From the NCBI GenBank assembly GCA_019638805.1, contig JAHBTA010000007.1, positions 24,189 to 88,188 on the forward strand: a stretch of 64,000 bases of DNA, written 5' to 3'. The stretch's first letter is position 1. Every line of letters begins with the position of its first letter. A program made the translations under genes and the position numbers. The DNA comes from Microbacteriaceae bacterium. GTDB taxonomy: Bacteria > Actinomycetota > Actinomycetes > Actinomycetales > Microbacteriaceae. This document shows positions 31,998 to 39,509 of the stretch, one piece after another. The notes under the pieces are model-generated. The model was not told the DNA's origin, searched no databases, and saw nothing but the letters and a program-made list of their open reading frames with translations.

Positions 31998-33398
31998 GTG
32001 ACCGCTACCAGCACCGATGCAGCACCCGGATTCATCGCGCACGTCGACCCGAACGAGATCCAGGTGGACACCAACGTCCGCACCGTCGTCACCCTCGACC
32101 CCGAGTTCGTCGAGAGCATCCGTCAGCACGGCGTCCTCGAGCCGGTGGTCTGCTGCCGCGACGAGGACGGCACGCTCAAGGTCCGCATGGGCCAGCGGCG
32201 CACCCTCGCCGCACGCGACGCGGGTCGGCCCACCATCCCGGCCTACATCGTCGACGGCGACAACACCACCGTCGACCGGATCGTGCAGCAACTCGCGGAG
32301 AACGACCAGCGCAGCGCGCTCAGCCAGGGCGAGCGGGCGCTAGCGTACCGGCAGCTCACCCTCGAGGGGATCAGCGTCGCCCAGGTCGCCAAGCGCACCG
32401 GCGCATCGAAGGCCGACATCCAGGCCGCGATCAAGGTCACCGAAGGCCACAGCACCGTCGAGGCGCTGCACGAGTTCCCCATCGCCTTCGACCACGCCGC
32501 CGCGATCCTCGAGTTCGAGGAGTACCCCGAGCTGCACAGCAGCCTGATCGAGACGGCCAGCACCAACCCCGACCGGTTCGCCCACCACCTCGAGCGGGCC
32601 AAGCAGGACCGCGACCAGGCGATCCTGGTCGCCGCCGAGGCCGAGCGATTCGCGGCGCTGGGCATCACGGTCCTCGAGGAAGTGCCCGAGGACAGGTGGT
32701 ACTCCATCCACCGCGTCATCGACAAGAACGGGCGCAGCATCAACCCGGACGAGTTCGAGGCGCTGGAGATCCCCGCCGACCACAAGGCCGTGACGATCCG
32801 GTCGACCTGGTGGAACGACCGCCTGAACGTCGCCCGGTTCATCCGCGAGCCGGAGTCCCACGGCTACACGCCGAGTGCTGAAGACGGCAGCAGCGACGCG
32901 CCGCTGACCGACGAGCAGAAGGCCGAGCGCAAGGCCGAGCGCAAGGCGCTGATCGAGAACAACAAGGCGATGGACGCCGCCACCGTCGTCCGCCGCGAGT
33001 TCCTCGCCACGCTGCTCAGCCGCAAGACGCTCCCGAAGGATGCCGGCACGTTCATCGCCCGAGCGCTCACCGCCTACCGGGGCCGCACCGGAGGCGGGAT
33101 CACCGAGGGGAACGCCCTGGCGATCGAACTGCTCGGTCTCGAGGGGAAGACCAGCCACTACGGGCCGACGCCGCTGGACAAGTACATGGACGAGGGCGGC
33201 TCGCCCGCCCGGGCGACGCTCGCGATCGCGATGGGGGGCATCGAGCGGGTCATGCACCGCCAGTCGTGGCGGATGCCGACCGAGGAGGACGCCACCTGGC
33301 TGACCCAGCTTGAAGAGTGGGGCTACACCCTCTCCGACGTCGAGCGGATCATCACCGACACCATCGCGGAGCGCAACGGGAGCGCCGCGGTCGCCTGA
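31998..33398 (+). CDS. ParB/Spo0J-type nuclease-fold protein
   Basis: 466-aa protein. N-terminal ParB (CTPase/nuclease-like) domain at about residues 15-120: ELIQVD-like NEIQVDTNVRT, RQHGVLEPVVCCRDEDG and the signature MGQRRTLAARDAG (about 66-78), then an HTH in EGISVAQVAKRTGASKADIQ (about 123-142). The long C-terminal half is specific. GTG 31998 is chosen because AAGGAGAGA lies at proper distance and equals the site of other leader-driven genes. In conjugative plasmids ParB-like proteins of this kind lie in the early-transferred region; no parA is adjacent, so a partition role is doubtful. Confidence 0.85.
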   Translation: MTATSTDAAPGFIAHVDPNEIQVDTNVRTVVTLDPEFVESIRQHGVLEPVVCCRDEDGTLKVRMGQRRTLAARDAGRPTIPAYIVDGDNTTVDRIVQQLAENDQRSALSQGERALAYRQLTLEGISVAQVAKRTGASKADIQAAIKVTEGHSTVEALHEFPIAFDHAAAILEFEEYPELHSSLIETASTNPDRFAHHLERAKQDRDQAILVAAEAERFAALGITVLEEVPEDRWYSIHRVIDKNGRSINPDEFEALEIPADHKAVTIRSTWWNDRLNVARFIREPESHGYTPSAEDGSSDAPLTDEQKAERKAERKALIENNKAMDAATVVRREFLATLLSRKTLPKDAGTFIARALTAYRGRTGGGITEGNALAIELLGLEGKTSHYGPTPLDKYMDEGGSPARATLAIAMGGIERVMHRQSWRMPTEEDATWLTQLEEWGYTLSDVERIITDTIAERNGSAAVA

Positions 33399-33540
33399 GC
33401 GCAGCACCGAAGGCGGCGGGTCGCCGGTCGGCTCGCCCCCTTCGGGCTGGGCCAGCAAGACGCCGGGACGAGAGGACTCCGCCCCCTCGTTAGGACCCAG
33501 CGGTAGAATCCGGATCGACGACCGACAGAAGGAGGATGCC

Positions 33541-33972
33541 GTGGCCACCACCAACCGCGTCGGCATCCACGCTGTGGCGGACGCCTCCGCGAACGCGGCT
33601 CTCGCTGCTCGGCTGGTCGAAGCGGGCGAGGGCCTTGATGCCGGATGGCGCTACGGGGTCCTGCAGACCGTGGACGACTACCTCTCCGACCTACGGCGCG
33701 GCGGGATCGAGCTGGCGGAAAAGGTGTTCGACGCTGAGCCGGCGCCCACGGGCGCCCGGGAGCTCGACGCGGCGTTCGCCGCCCTTGCGGACTACTTCGC
33801 GTCACGCGACGGCTGGACGGTGCCCGCGTGGGCGCTCGACCCTCAGCGCACCGTCGAGCGGTGGTATCCGAGCGTGCCAGGGATCTTCCGCGCCGAGGCC
33901 GATCGAGAAAGCCCCCCAGCGTTCCTCGAACGCGGCATCCGAATCACCGCACGCTCCCTGCTGCGCGCATGA
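33541..33972 (+). CDS. Partner protein of a nucleotidyltransferase (possible antitoxin)
   Basis: 143-aa soluble protein, GTG start with AGAAGGAGG. Contains ELDAAFAALADYFASRDGW followed by a short tail (TVERWYPSVPGIFRAEADRE); I recognise no named domain. ATGA overlap with the nucleotidyltransferase gene, and a GCGGTAGAAT -10-like box just upstream (about 33501), give a two-gene module like AbiE-type or MNT-type TA pairs. Antitoxin role is inference. Confidence 0.5.
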   Translation: MATTNRVGIHAVADASANAALAARLVEAGEGLDAGWRYGVLQTVDDYLSDLRRGGIELAEKVFDAEPAPTGARELDAAFAALADYFASRDGWTVPAWALDPQRTVERWYPSVPGIFRAEADRESPPAFLERGIRITARSLLRA

Positions 33973-34616
33973 CCTCGAGCGGCTCGGACTTCGACGGCCC
34001 CGGGCTGCGCTTGATGCTTCAGCGGCTGTCCGATCGACTCGACGAGCGAGGGCAGAGCGCTCGGCTGTTCGTTGTCGGCGGAGCGGCGATGGCGCTGAAG
34101 TACGAGGCCCGCCGCCTCACCAGGGACATCGACGCGATCTTCGAACCCGCGCCTGAAGTGCGGCACGTTGTGGAGGAGCTCGGGGCCGAGCATGGCCTCC
34201 GGCCCGACTGGCTCAATGACGGCGCCAAGGGCTACATGCCCGGCGTGGACTCGGACGCCGAGATCGCGTTCGAGTCGTCCTCGCTCGTCGTCGAGGTGGC
34301 CTCGCCGGAGTATCTGCTCGCGATGAAGCTCCATGCGGCTCGCGACGACCAAGACCTCGACGATGCCGCGGTGCTGTTCATCCGTGCCGGCTACACGTCG
34401 GCCGAGCAAGCGTGCGACTTGCTGGAGCGCAAGTACCCCGCGCACACCCTGCTCCCCCGGCACCGGTACAGCGCGGATGAGGTGGCCGCCCGCGCCGCAG
34501 GCAAGATCGCCTCCTCGGGGGTGGCCGGCCCTCACGCGGGTGGCGCGGCTCGGAGCCTGCCTCCGACTCGCGACCATCACCGCGCCGAGTCCCGCGGACT
34601 CGACCTAGACCGCTAG
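33969..34616 (+). CDS. Nucleotidyltransferase of the DUF6036/AbiEii-like type
   Basis: 215-aa protein with a minimal nucleotidyltransferase core: FVVGGAAMALKYEARRLTRD followed by IDAIF (about residues 33-57), the GG-x(n)-DxD pattern of Pol-beta-like enzymes. Then EYLLAMKLHAARDDQDLDDA (about 117-136), the helix seen in AbiEii and related toxins. Second gene of the pair and expected effector; possibly tRNA- or protein-modifying. A near-perfect palindrome (34631-34653) follows. Confidence 0.7.
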   Translation: MTSSGSDFDGPGLRLMLQRLSDRLDERGQSARLFVVGGAAMALKYEARRLTRDIDAIFEPAPEVRHVVEELGAEHGLRPDWLNDGAKGYMPGVDSDAEIAFESSSLVVEVASPEYLLAMKLHAARDDQDLDDAAVLFIRAGYTSAEQACDLLERKYPAHTLLPRHRYSADEVAARAAGKIASSGVAGPHAGGAARSLPPTRDHHRAESRGLDLDR

Positions 34617-34739
34617 CCCTCTACTTCGAGGGCCGGCGCGAATCGCGCCGGCCGGCGCCGGCGACGGAGGCCGGCGCAACTGCTACCCAAAGCGGTGCCG
34701 GCATTCGCCGGCGCTGTGCTGGATGCCTTCACACCCTCC
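34617..34739 (+). terminator. GC palindromes after the nucleotidyltransferase gene
   Basis: GGCCGGCGCGA-A-TCGCGCCGGCC (34631-34653) is an 11-bp stem with almost no loop, followed by several GCCGGCG repeats to 34720. It is a plausible terminator. No gene. Confidence 0.55.
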
Positions 34740-34911
34740 CGGCCGGCCGAGCGTATCTCCCTGCGTCGCTGCCGTGCTCGTCGCTCGCTATTTCCAGACT
34801 CCGGCTGCGCCTCCGCTTAGGAACCGCTCGCTCCGGCACTCACGCGCCTCCGGTCGAACCGCTGACCTTTGCCCGGGAGGGCGCGAAGAACGGTCAACGA
34901 AGGAGAGAGCA
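34740..34911 (+). promoter_or_regulatory. Recurrent leader before the DUF3846 gene
   Basis: Elements in order: GCCGAGCGTATCTCCCTGCG, CTATTTCCAGACTCCGGCTG with following CGCCTCCGCTTAGGAACCGC, CGCGCCTCCGGTCG, hairpin TTGCCC-GGGA-GGGCGC, GAAGAACGGTCAACGAAGGAGAGAGCA, ATG. The block from TTTCCAGACTCC to CGCCTCCGGTCG is nearly identical to the leader at 36474-36649. Confidence 0.7.
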
Positions 34912-35340
34912 ATGACCAAGACCATCATCGGGATGCGGCTCGGCGGGGGCGTGGCAGAGCGCGTCGCGCTCGACGCCCTGAACCTGGGAGACAGCATCCG
35001 GCGCGAGATCGACTGCCGCAGCTTCGACGTCGTGGGGCTCCGCGGCCACCTCGACCTGTTCGTCGACGACGAGGGCGCGATCAACGGATCAGAGCTGAAC
35101 CTGCCGCTGACCAAGACCGCCCACATGCTCGGCACCCCGACCGTGCTGTACGGCGCGGGAGTGTTCGTCGGCATCGACAAGACGGACGGATCGAGCGTCA
35201 GCCTCACGGAGACGCAGTTCGCGATCCTCCGCGACGCGATGCAGACCCGCCCCAGCTTCGAGCTGCTCAACAAGCTCGCTGCCAGCCTCGCCCCGCTCGG
35301 CGCGGCACTCGACCGCAGCCTCACCACCCACCTGGCCTGA
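34912..35340 (+). CDS. DUF3846-domain protein
   Basis: 142-aa protein of unknown function. FDVVGLRGHLDLFVDDEGAI (about residues 39-58) with following LNLPLTKTAHMLGTPTVLYG matches DUF3846, common in phages and conjugative plasmids. Starts 13 nt after the leader's GAAGGAGAGAGCA; the next gene has an identical ribosome-binding site. Confidence 0.7.
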   Translation: MTKTIIGMRLGGGVAERVALDALNLGDSIRREIDCRSFDVVGLRGHLDLFVDDEGAINGSELNLPLTKTAHMLGTPTVLYGAGVFVGIDKTDGSSVSLTETQFAILRDAMQTRPSFELLNKLAASLAPLGAALDRSLTTHLA

Positions 35341-35364
35341 GCGCCACCACCGAAGGAGAGAGCA

Positions 35365-35757
35365 ATGACCGAAGTGATCGGAGCCGTGCAGCAGAAGGTG
35401 CACGAGGCGAACGAAGCCCTCGCGGACCTCCGCAGCGCGCGCGAGACCTACAGCGCCGTGCCGGAGGCGAAGCAGACCACCCGCGACTACGAGGACTACG
35501 AGGACGCCATGCTGGCCGCCGTCGAGCCGCTCGAGAGCGTGGTCGACGCCTTCCTCCCCATCGTCACCGCGGCCGAGGCCCTCGCAGCGCTGCACCCCGA
35601 CGTCTGGCGGGACACCGCCACGTCGTTCGGCTGCACCGAGGCCGAGGCGATCGCCGGACTGCTCGATGCGGCGGGAGCCACCGGGGTCGCCCGGATGTTC
35701 CTCGAGGCGCACGCCGAAGGCGACGAGGACGGCGACGAGCACTACCAGGGAGCGTGA
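35365..35757 (+). CDS. Hypothetical acidic protein
   Basis: 130-aa helical acidic protein starting MTEVIGAVQQKVHEANEALA. It has no family I recognise; a run of negatively charged residues ends it (EGDEDGDEHYQ). Ribosome-binding site AAGGAGAGAGCA is the same as for the DUF3846 gene 25 nt upstream, so they are co-expressed. Acidic plasmid proteins of this size are sometimes DNA mimics against restriction; that is only a guess. Confidence 0.6.
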   Translation: MTEVIGAVQQKVHEANEALADLRSARETYSAVPEAKQTTRDYEDYEDAMLAAVEPLESVVDAFLPIVTAAEALAALHPDVWRDTATSFGCTEAEAIAGLLDAAGATGVARMFLEAHAEGDEDGDEHYQGA

Positions 35758-35764
35758 GCTCCGC

Positions 35765-35791
35765 GGCGGCCGCCCATCGCGGGCGGCCGCC
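35765..35791 (+). terminator. GC hairpin between small genes
   Basis: GGCGGCCGCCC-ATCGC-GGGCGGCCGCC, an 11-bp perfect stem 7 nt after the stop at 35757. Without a T-run; terminator or RNA-stability element. Confidence 0.5.
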
Positions 35792-35824
35792 ACTCCCCCA
35801 CCACCATCAGGAAGGACACCACCC

Positions 35825-36073
35825 ATGAGCACCACCCACACCTTCGGACACGTCGGGTTCACCTTCGGGAAGAACCCCGACCGGCCCGTCATCCTCACCG
35901 TCCGCCGTCACGACGACTCCTCCGCCGAGGCGGAGTTGACGCTGGACGAGCTGCGCCAGATCAAGCACGCGATCAACCAGCTCGACCTGGACACGTCGGC
36001 AGGCGTGCAGCACTACATCGACACCGGCATCCCGCTCGACGTCGACGGCGAGCCCGCCTTCAAGGCGGTGTGA
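35825..36073 (+). CDS. Hypothetical 82-aa protein
   Basis: Small alpha/beta protein: MSTTHTFGHVGFTFGKNPDR, then ILTVRRHDDSSAEAELTLDE and a helix. AAGGACACCACCC before the ATG. No family recognised. Followed after 3 nt by another small gene. Confidence 0.6.
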   Translation: MSTTHTFGHVGFTFGKNPDRPVILTVRRHDDSSAEAELTLDELRQIKHAINQLDLDTSAGVQHYIDTGIPLDVDGEPAFKAV

Positions 36074-36076
36074 CCC

Positions 36077-36256
36077 GTGGCCACATACAGCGAGGGGTTC
36101 GCCCGGCTGCTCAACGACGTCGAGGATGCGCTGCGCGAGACCACCTACGACATCGAGCACGCCGAAGATCCCGACGTGGAACTCGACGAGGAGACGTTCG
36201 TCGACCAGCTCGAGGACGCCGTGAGCACCATCCAGAGGTTGCTGGCCGAGAGGTAG
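36077..36256 (+). CDS. Hypothetical 59-aa acidic protein
   Basis: GTG start 3 nt after the previous stop. The product, MATYSEGFARLLNDVEDALR followed by ETTYDIEHAEDPDVELDEET and a helix VDQLEDAVSTIQRLLAER, is strongly acidic. Codon third positions are G/C-rich as in neighbouring genes, supporting a real small gene. Function unknown. Confidence 0.5.
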   Translation: MATYSEGFARLLNDVEDALRETTYDIEHAEDPDVELDEETFVDQLEDAVSTIQRLLAER

Positions 36257-36473
36257 TGCCCCATCGACGGAGCCTGCGCTCCGCGGCGGCCGCCCCCAGT
36301 GGGCGGTCGCCGGCGAGGGGGGACGAAGCCCCCTCGCGCTCCCCCACACCTCGAGGCCGACGCACGAGCGCCGACCGGCGCCGGCGACGGAGGCCGGCGC
36401 GAACTACCCCAGGCGGTCCCGGCGCACGCGCCGGACTGTGCCCCTGGATTTGTGCCCCTGGATTTGTGCCCCT
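36257..36473 (+). terminator. Tandem hairpins and short repeats before the ssb leader
   Basis: Hairpin GGCGGCCGCCC/GGGCGGTCGCC (36285-36311), a second one GCGAGGGGG/CCCCCTCGC (36313-36337), then a tandem 14-bp repeat GTGCCCCTGGATTT (about 36437-36464). No gene. The same pair of hairpin types follows the ssb gene at 37050-37117. Confidence 0.5.
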
Positions 36474-36649
36474 TCCGGCCGGTTCACCGTATCTCCCTCC
36501 GGCGCTGACGTTCGCGGCTCGCTGTTTCCAGACTCCGGCTGCGCCTCCGCTTAGGAACCGCTCGCTGACCGCGCACTCTCGCGCCTCCGGTCGCCTCGAT
36601 TCCCCTTGCCCGGAAGGGGCAGCAAATGGTCGATCTGAAGGAGAGAGAC
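36474..36649 (+). promoter_or_regulatory. Recurrent leader before ssb
   Basis: CGTATCTCCCTCCGGCGCTG, GTTTCCAGACTCCGGCTGCG with CGCCTCCGCTTAGGAACCGC, CGCGCCTCCGGTCG, hairpin TTGCCC-GGAA-GGGGCA, GCAAATGGTCGATCTGAAGG, AGAGAGAC, ATG. Very close to the leader at 34740-34911. Confidence 0.7.
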
Positions 36650-37042
36650 ATGACCGACACCATCACCATCACCGGACTCGTCGCCACGGAGCCGCGCTTC
36701 CTCATCACGAGCGACGGCCTGCCGATCGCGTCGTTCCGGCTGGCCAGCACGCAGCGCACGTTCGACCGCGAGAGCGGCGAGTGGCGCGAGGGCGACACCA
36801 ACTGGTACACGATCACGGCGTTCCGGTCCCTCGCCTCGAACGTGAACGTCAGCGTCGAGAAGGGGCAGCGGGTCGTCATCGCCGGCCGCCTGCGCATCCG
36901 CGACTGGACCTCGGGCGAGAAGGCCGGGACGACCGTCGAGATCGACGCGGACGCGATCGGCCACGACCTGAACTGGGGCACCGCGGAGTTCACCCGCACC
37001 CCGGCCCGGTCCGCCGAGACCGCGGAGGCGGTCGCCCAGTAG
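36650..37042 (+). CDS. ssb: Single-stranded DNA-binding protein
   Basis: 130-aa SSB with one OB fold: ITITGLVATEPRFLITSDGL (residues 5-24), ASFRLASTQRTFDRESGEW (about 27-45) and NWYTITAFRSLASNVNVSVE (about 51-70), then RVVIAGRLRIRDW. It lacks the long acidic-tipped tail of chromosomal SSB, as do plasmid SSBs, so it may not recruit the host SSB partners. One of two different SSBs in the window; both follow leader-family elements. Confidence 0.92.
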   Translation: MTDTITITGLVATEPRFLITSDGLPIASFRLASTQRTFDRESGEWREGDTNWYTITAFRSLASNVNVSVEKGQRVVIAGRLRIRDWTSGEKAGTTVEIDADAIGHDLNWGTAEFTRTPARSAETAEAVAQ

Positions 37043-37409
37043 GAGCGCAGCCGCCCGACGGTCCACGGATCGCCGGGCGGCACTCGCGTGCCGGCGAGGG
37101 GGACCAAGCCCCCTCGCGCTCCCCCCCTACCTCACAACTCCCCCGCTCGCCGGCGACAGAGGCCGACGCGGGGCAGCCGGCTCGGACGCTCACTCTCCTT
37201 CGCGCTCGAGCCGGGCGGAGATCCCCGACCCGCCGACCGGCGCCGACGCCGAGCTCGGCGGTCGGGGATGCTCCAGACCACTGAGCACCCCGACCCCTCC
37301 CCGACCGGACAGAACACCCGCTCAGCGGCGCTCAGCGCCGTTCTGAGCGCCCCGCAGGCCCGGTGGGCGTAGAACCACGCGGGCCGGGGGGTTGGACGCC
37401 GTAGCGGGA
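37043..37409 (+). terminator. Hairpin-rich region after ssb
   Basis: Hairpins: GCCGCCCG/CGGGCGGC (37050-37081), GCGAGGGGG/CCCCCTCGC (37094-37117), a long ATCCCCGAC...GTCGGGGAT (37221-37269) and GGCGCTCAG/CTGAGCGCC (37327-37351). No gene. At least the first pair should end ssb transcription; the others may shield the iterons downstream. Confidence 0.5.
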
Positions 37410-37723
37410 TCGCGCCGCCAGAAATGCTCGCAACGCTCGCTGCCCTCGGAATGCTCGCAATGCTGGCACCGCCAGCAAAACGAGCAAACCGGGTATTGCG
37501 TGAATGCTCACAACGCTCGCCATGCTAGCGTTGTGAGCAAAGAGAGTGAATCAGGCAGTGAGTGAATGCACGCAACGCTCGCGCAGCGTGCAAAACACGC
37601 CGAGCGTGCAACGCTCGGAATGCTGGTATCGCTCGCAGTACGATCAAACCGCGCATTGCGAGAAGTGCCCGCAACGCTGGCAACGCTCGCAACGCTCGCA
37701 CGACGAGGCTGACGGGAGCCGAC
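37410..37723. repeat. Iterons, probable centromere/operator of parA
   Basis: The core CAACGCT occurs seven times exactly, mostly as GCAACGCTCG, with several variants (CAATGCTGG, AATGCTCG) on both strands, for example AATGCTCGCAACGCTCGC near 37422 and the run GCAACGCTGGCAACGCTCGC near 37674-37706. It lies directly before parA and its RHH-type partner, so it is the likely parS-like centromere and autoregulatory operator. Confidence 0.75.
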
Positions 37724-38677
37724 ATGACCACCATCACCGACCGATCCGCGCTCCAGCGCGTGATCGCCGTCATCAACGGCAAGGGGGGCGTGTTCAAGAC
37801 CACGCTCGTTGCCAACATCGGGGGACTGCTGGCCTCGAACGGCCAGCGCGTCCTCGTCGTCGACCTGGACCCCCAGGGCAACTTGGCCGAGGACTTCGGC
37901 TACCGCGACGACGACCGCAACGACGAGGGCGCCCGCCTGGCGAACGCCCTGTTCAGCGGCAGCCACGCCGAGCCGGTGCGCGAGGTGCGACCCGGACTCG
38001 ACGTGTTCGTCGGCGGGGACAAGCTCGCCGGCGCAGCGGCCGGCATCGGCCGCAACGGCAGCACGAGCACCGACGTGCAGGATGCGCTGGCGCGCATCCT
38101 CGCGCCGATCGCCGGCGACTACGACGTCATCCTCATCGACTGCCCGCCCGGAGAGGAGTCGCTACAGATGGCGGCCGCGGGCGCGGCTCGCTGGGTGCTG
38201 GTGCCGATCAAGAGCGACGCCGCCAGTCGCCGCGGCCTCGAGGCCGTCGCCGGGCGGATGGAGCTGGTGCGAGGCCAGGTCGCCGGCGTCGCCGGCACCA
38301 ACCCCGACATCGACTTGCTGGGCGTCGTGCTGGTCGACACCACCACGAGCGCCACCACCGTGCAGCGCGAGGCGCGGCTGCGGGTGGACGGCGCGGGGGA
38401 CTCCGCGACCAACATGATGTTCACCGCTACCATCCGGCACTCCGAGGCGACGGCACAGGCCGCCCGTGAGCGGGGCGTCCTGGTGCACGAGCTGGAGAAG
38501 GTCGCCGCGGAGCAGCCCAAGTGGTTCGAGGTGATGAAGGGCGAGGCCGCCGCGACATCATTCGCCCCGCGCTCGTCGACGAGCGTCGCGGACGACTTCC
38601 AGGCCGTCACCGAGGAACTCATCGGACGGTTGATCGACCGAGAGGCCGCCGCAGCGCAGCAGGCGGTGACGGCATGA
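37724..38677 (+). CDS. parA: ParA-family partition ATPase
   Basis: 317-aa Walker-type partition ATPase. Deviant Walker A INGKGGVFKTTLVANIG (about residues 17-33), switch LVVDLDPQGNLAEDFG (about 43-58) and Walker B VILIDCPPGEESLQM (about 133-147). No N-terminal HTH, so type Ib-like: autoregulation is by the small partner. ATGA overlap with that partner gene. Drives segregation of the replicon together with the iterons upstream. Confidence 0.92.
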   Translation: MTTITDRSALQRVIAVINGKGGVFKTTLVANIGGLLASNGQRVLVVDLDPQGNLAEDFGYRDDDRNDEGARLANALFSGSHAEPVREVRPGLDVFVGGDKLAGAAAGIGRNGSTSTDVQDALARILAPIAGDYDVILIDCPPGEESLQMAAAGAARWVLVPIKSDAASRRGLEAVAGRMELVRGQVAGVAGTNPDIDLLGVVLVDTTTSATTVQREARLRVDGAGDSATNMMFTATIRHSEATAQAARERGVLVHELEKVAAEQPKWFEVMKGEAAATSFAPRSSTSVADDFQAVTEELIGRLIDREAAAAQQAVTA

Positions 38678-39363
38678 GCAACGCATCCGAGCCGACCCGG
38701 GATATTCGCGGAATCAGCGCGCTGGCGCGGATGACCCGCCCCGCGGCCGCTCCGACGCCCACGCCGGCATCCGTCGAGCCGGTCGCCGTACCGGCGCCGG
38801 TCCAGCCGGAGCCGAAGGTGGAGGCGGCGCCCACGCCGGCTCCCGAGGCTCGCCCAAAGGCGAGCAAGCCCCCAGTGCGCCCGAGCGCGGCGTCGAGCGG
38901 CAAGAAGGCGCTCTCGACCCGCGTGCGCCGCGACGTGGGGGAGCGCGCACGCGCCGCGTTCCTGTTCGCCGGCCACCTCGAGGGCGCGACGTCGTTCTCC
39001 GCGTTCGTCGAGGACTCGCTGCTGCGCGAGGCGCAGCGCTACGAGAAGCGCCACAACGACGGTGAGCCGTTCGGCGCCGGCGTGGTCGCCGGTCGCCTTC
39101 CCGCGGCTTCACCCGCGCCGGTCGTCGCAGGCGACAGCCCGAAGGAGGACCTGGGCACCCGGATCTCCGCCGGCGTGAGCGATCGCGCACGCGCCGCGTT
39201 CCGCTTCGCCGGGATGCTCGAGGGCGTCGCGTCGTTCTCGGAGTTCGTCGAGAAGGCGCTCGACCGCGAGGCCGAGCGCTACGAGAAGCGCCACAACGGT
39301 GGCGAACCCTTCGAGATGGGGGCCGGTGGTCGACTCCCTGCGGGACGACCGCTTCGGCGCTGA
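38674..39363 (+). CDS. ParB-like centromere-binding protein with duplicated RHH domain
   Basis: 229-aa partner of ParA. After a Pro-rich N terminus (residues 20-85), two homologous blocks of about 53 residues occur: ARAAFLFAGHLEGATSFSAF (about 97-116) and ARAAFRFAGMLEGVASFSEF (about 172-191), each ending in RYEKRHN-GEPF. Each looks like a C-terminal ribbon-helix-helix unit of actinobacterial ParB-like proteins. Normal relatives have one and dimerise; the duplication would make a single chain with both halves. Confidence 0.75.
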   Translation: MSNASEPTRDIRGISALARMTRPAAAPTPTPASVEPVAVPAPVQPEPKVEAAPTPAPEARPKASKPPVRPSAASSGKKALSTRVRRDVGERARAAFLFAGHLEGATSFSAFVEDSLLREAQRYEKRHNDGEPFGAGVVAGRLPAASPAPVVAGDSPKEDLGTRISAGVSDRARAAFRFAGMLEGVASFSEFVEKALDREAERYEKRHNGGEPFEMGAGGRLPAGRPLRR

Positions 39364-39509
39364 GTCGGCAGAGGACGACGGCACCAAGACCCGATTCGCC
39401 CTGATTTCGCCGCATTCGGGTCACAGCGGCCTATAATTTCGTCAACTACGGCTCGTGCCGGGCTTGACGGGCGTCATACCGCAGGCTTCGGGTCGATGGA
39501 GGTGGGGCA
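39364..39509 (+). promoter_or_regulatory. Promoter of the wHTH-Fic gene
   Basis: Consensus -10 TATAAT at 39432-39437 lies 72 nt before the start codon; no good -35 is seen. The ribosome-binding site GGAGGTGGGG ends just before the GTG. No gene. Confidence 0.45.

Noticed and set aside
37410..37723. CRISPR-like repeat array
   Set aside because: The repeats are short (7-10 bp), irregularly spaced and on both strands, next to parA; they fit iterons, not CRISPR. No cas genes are present.
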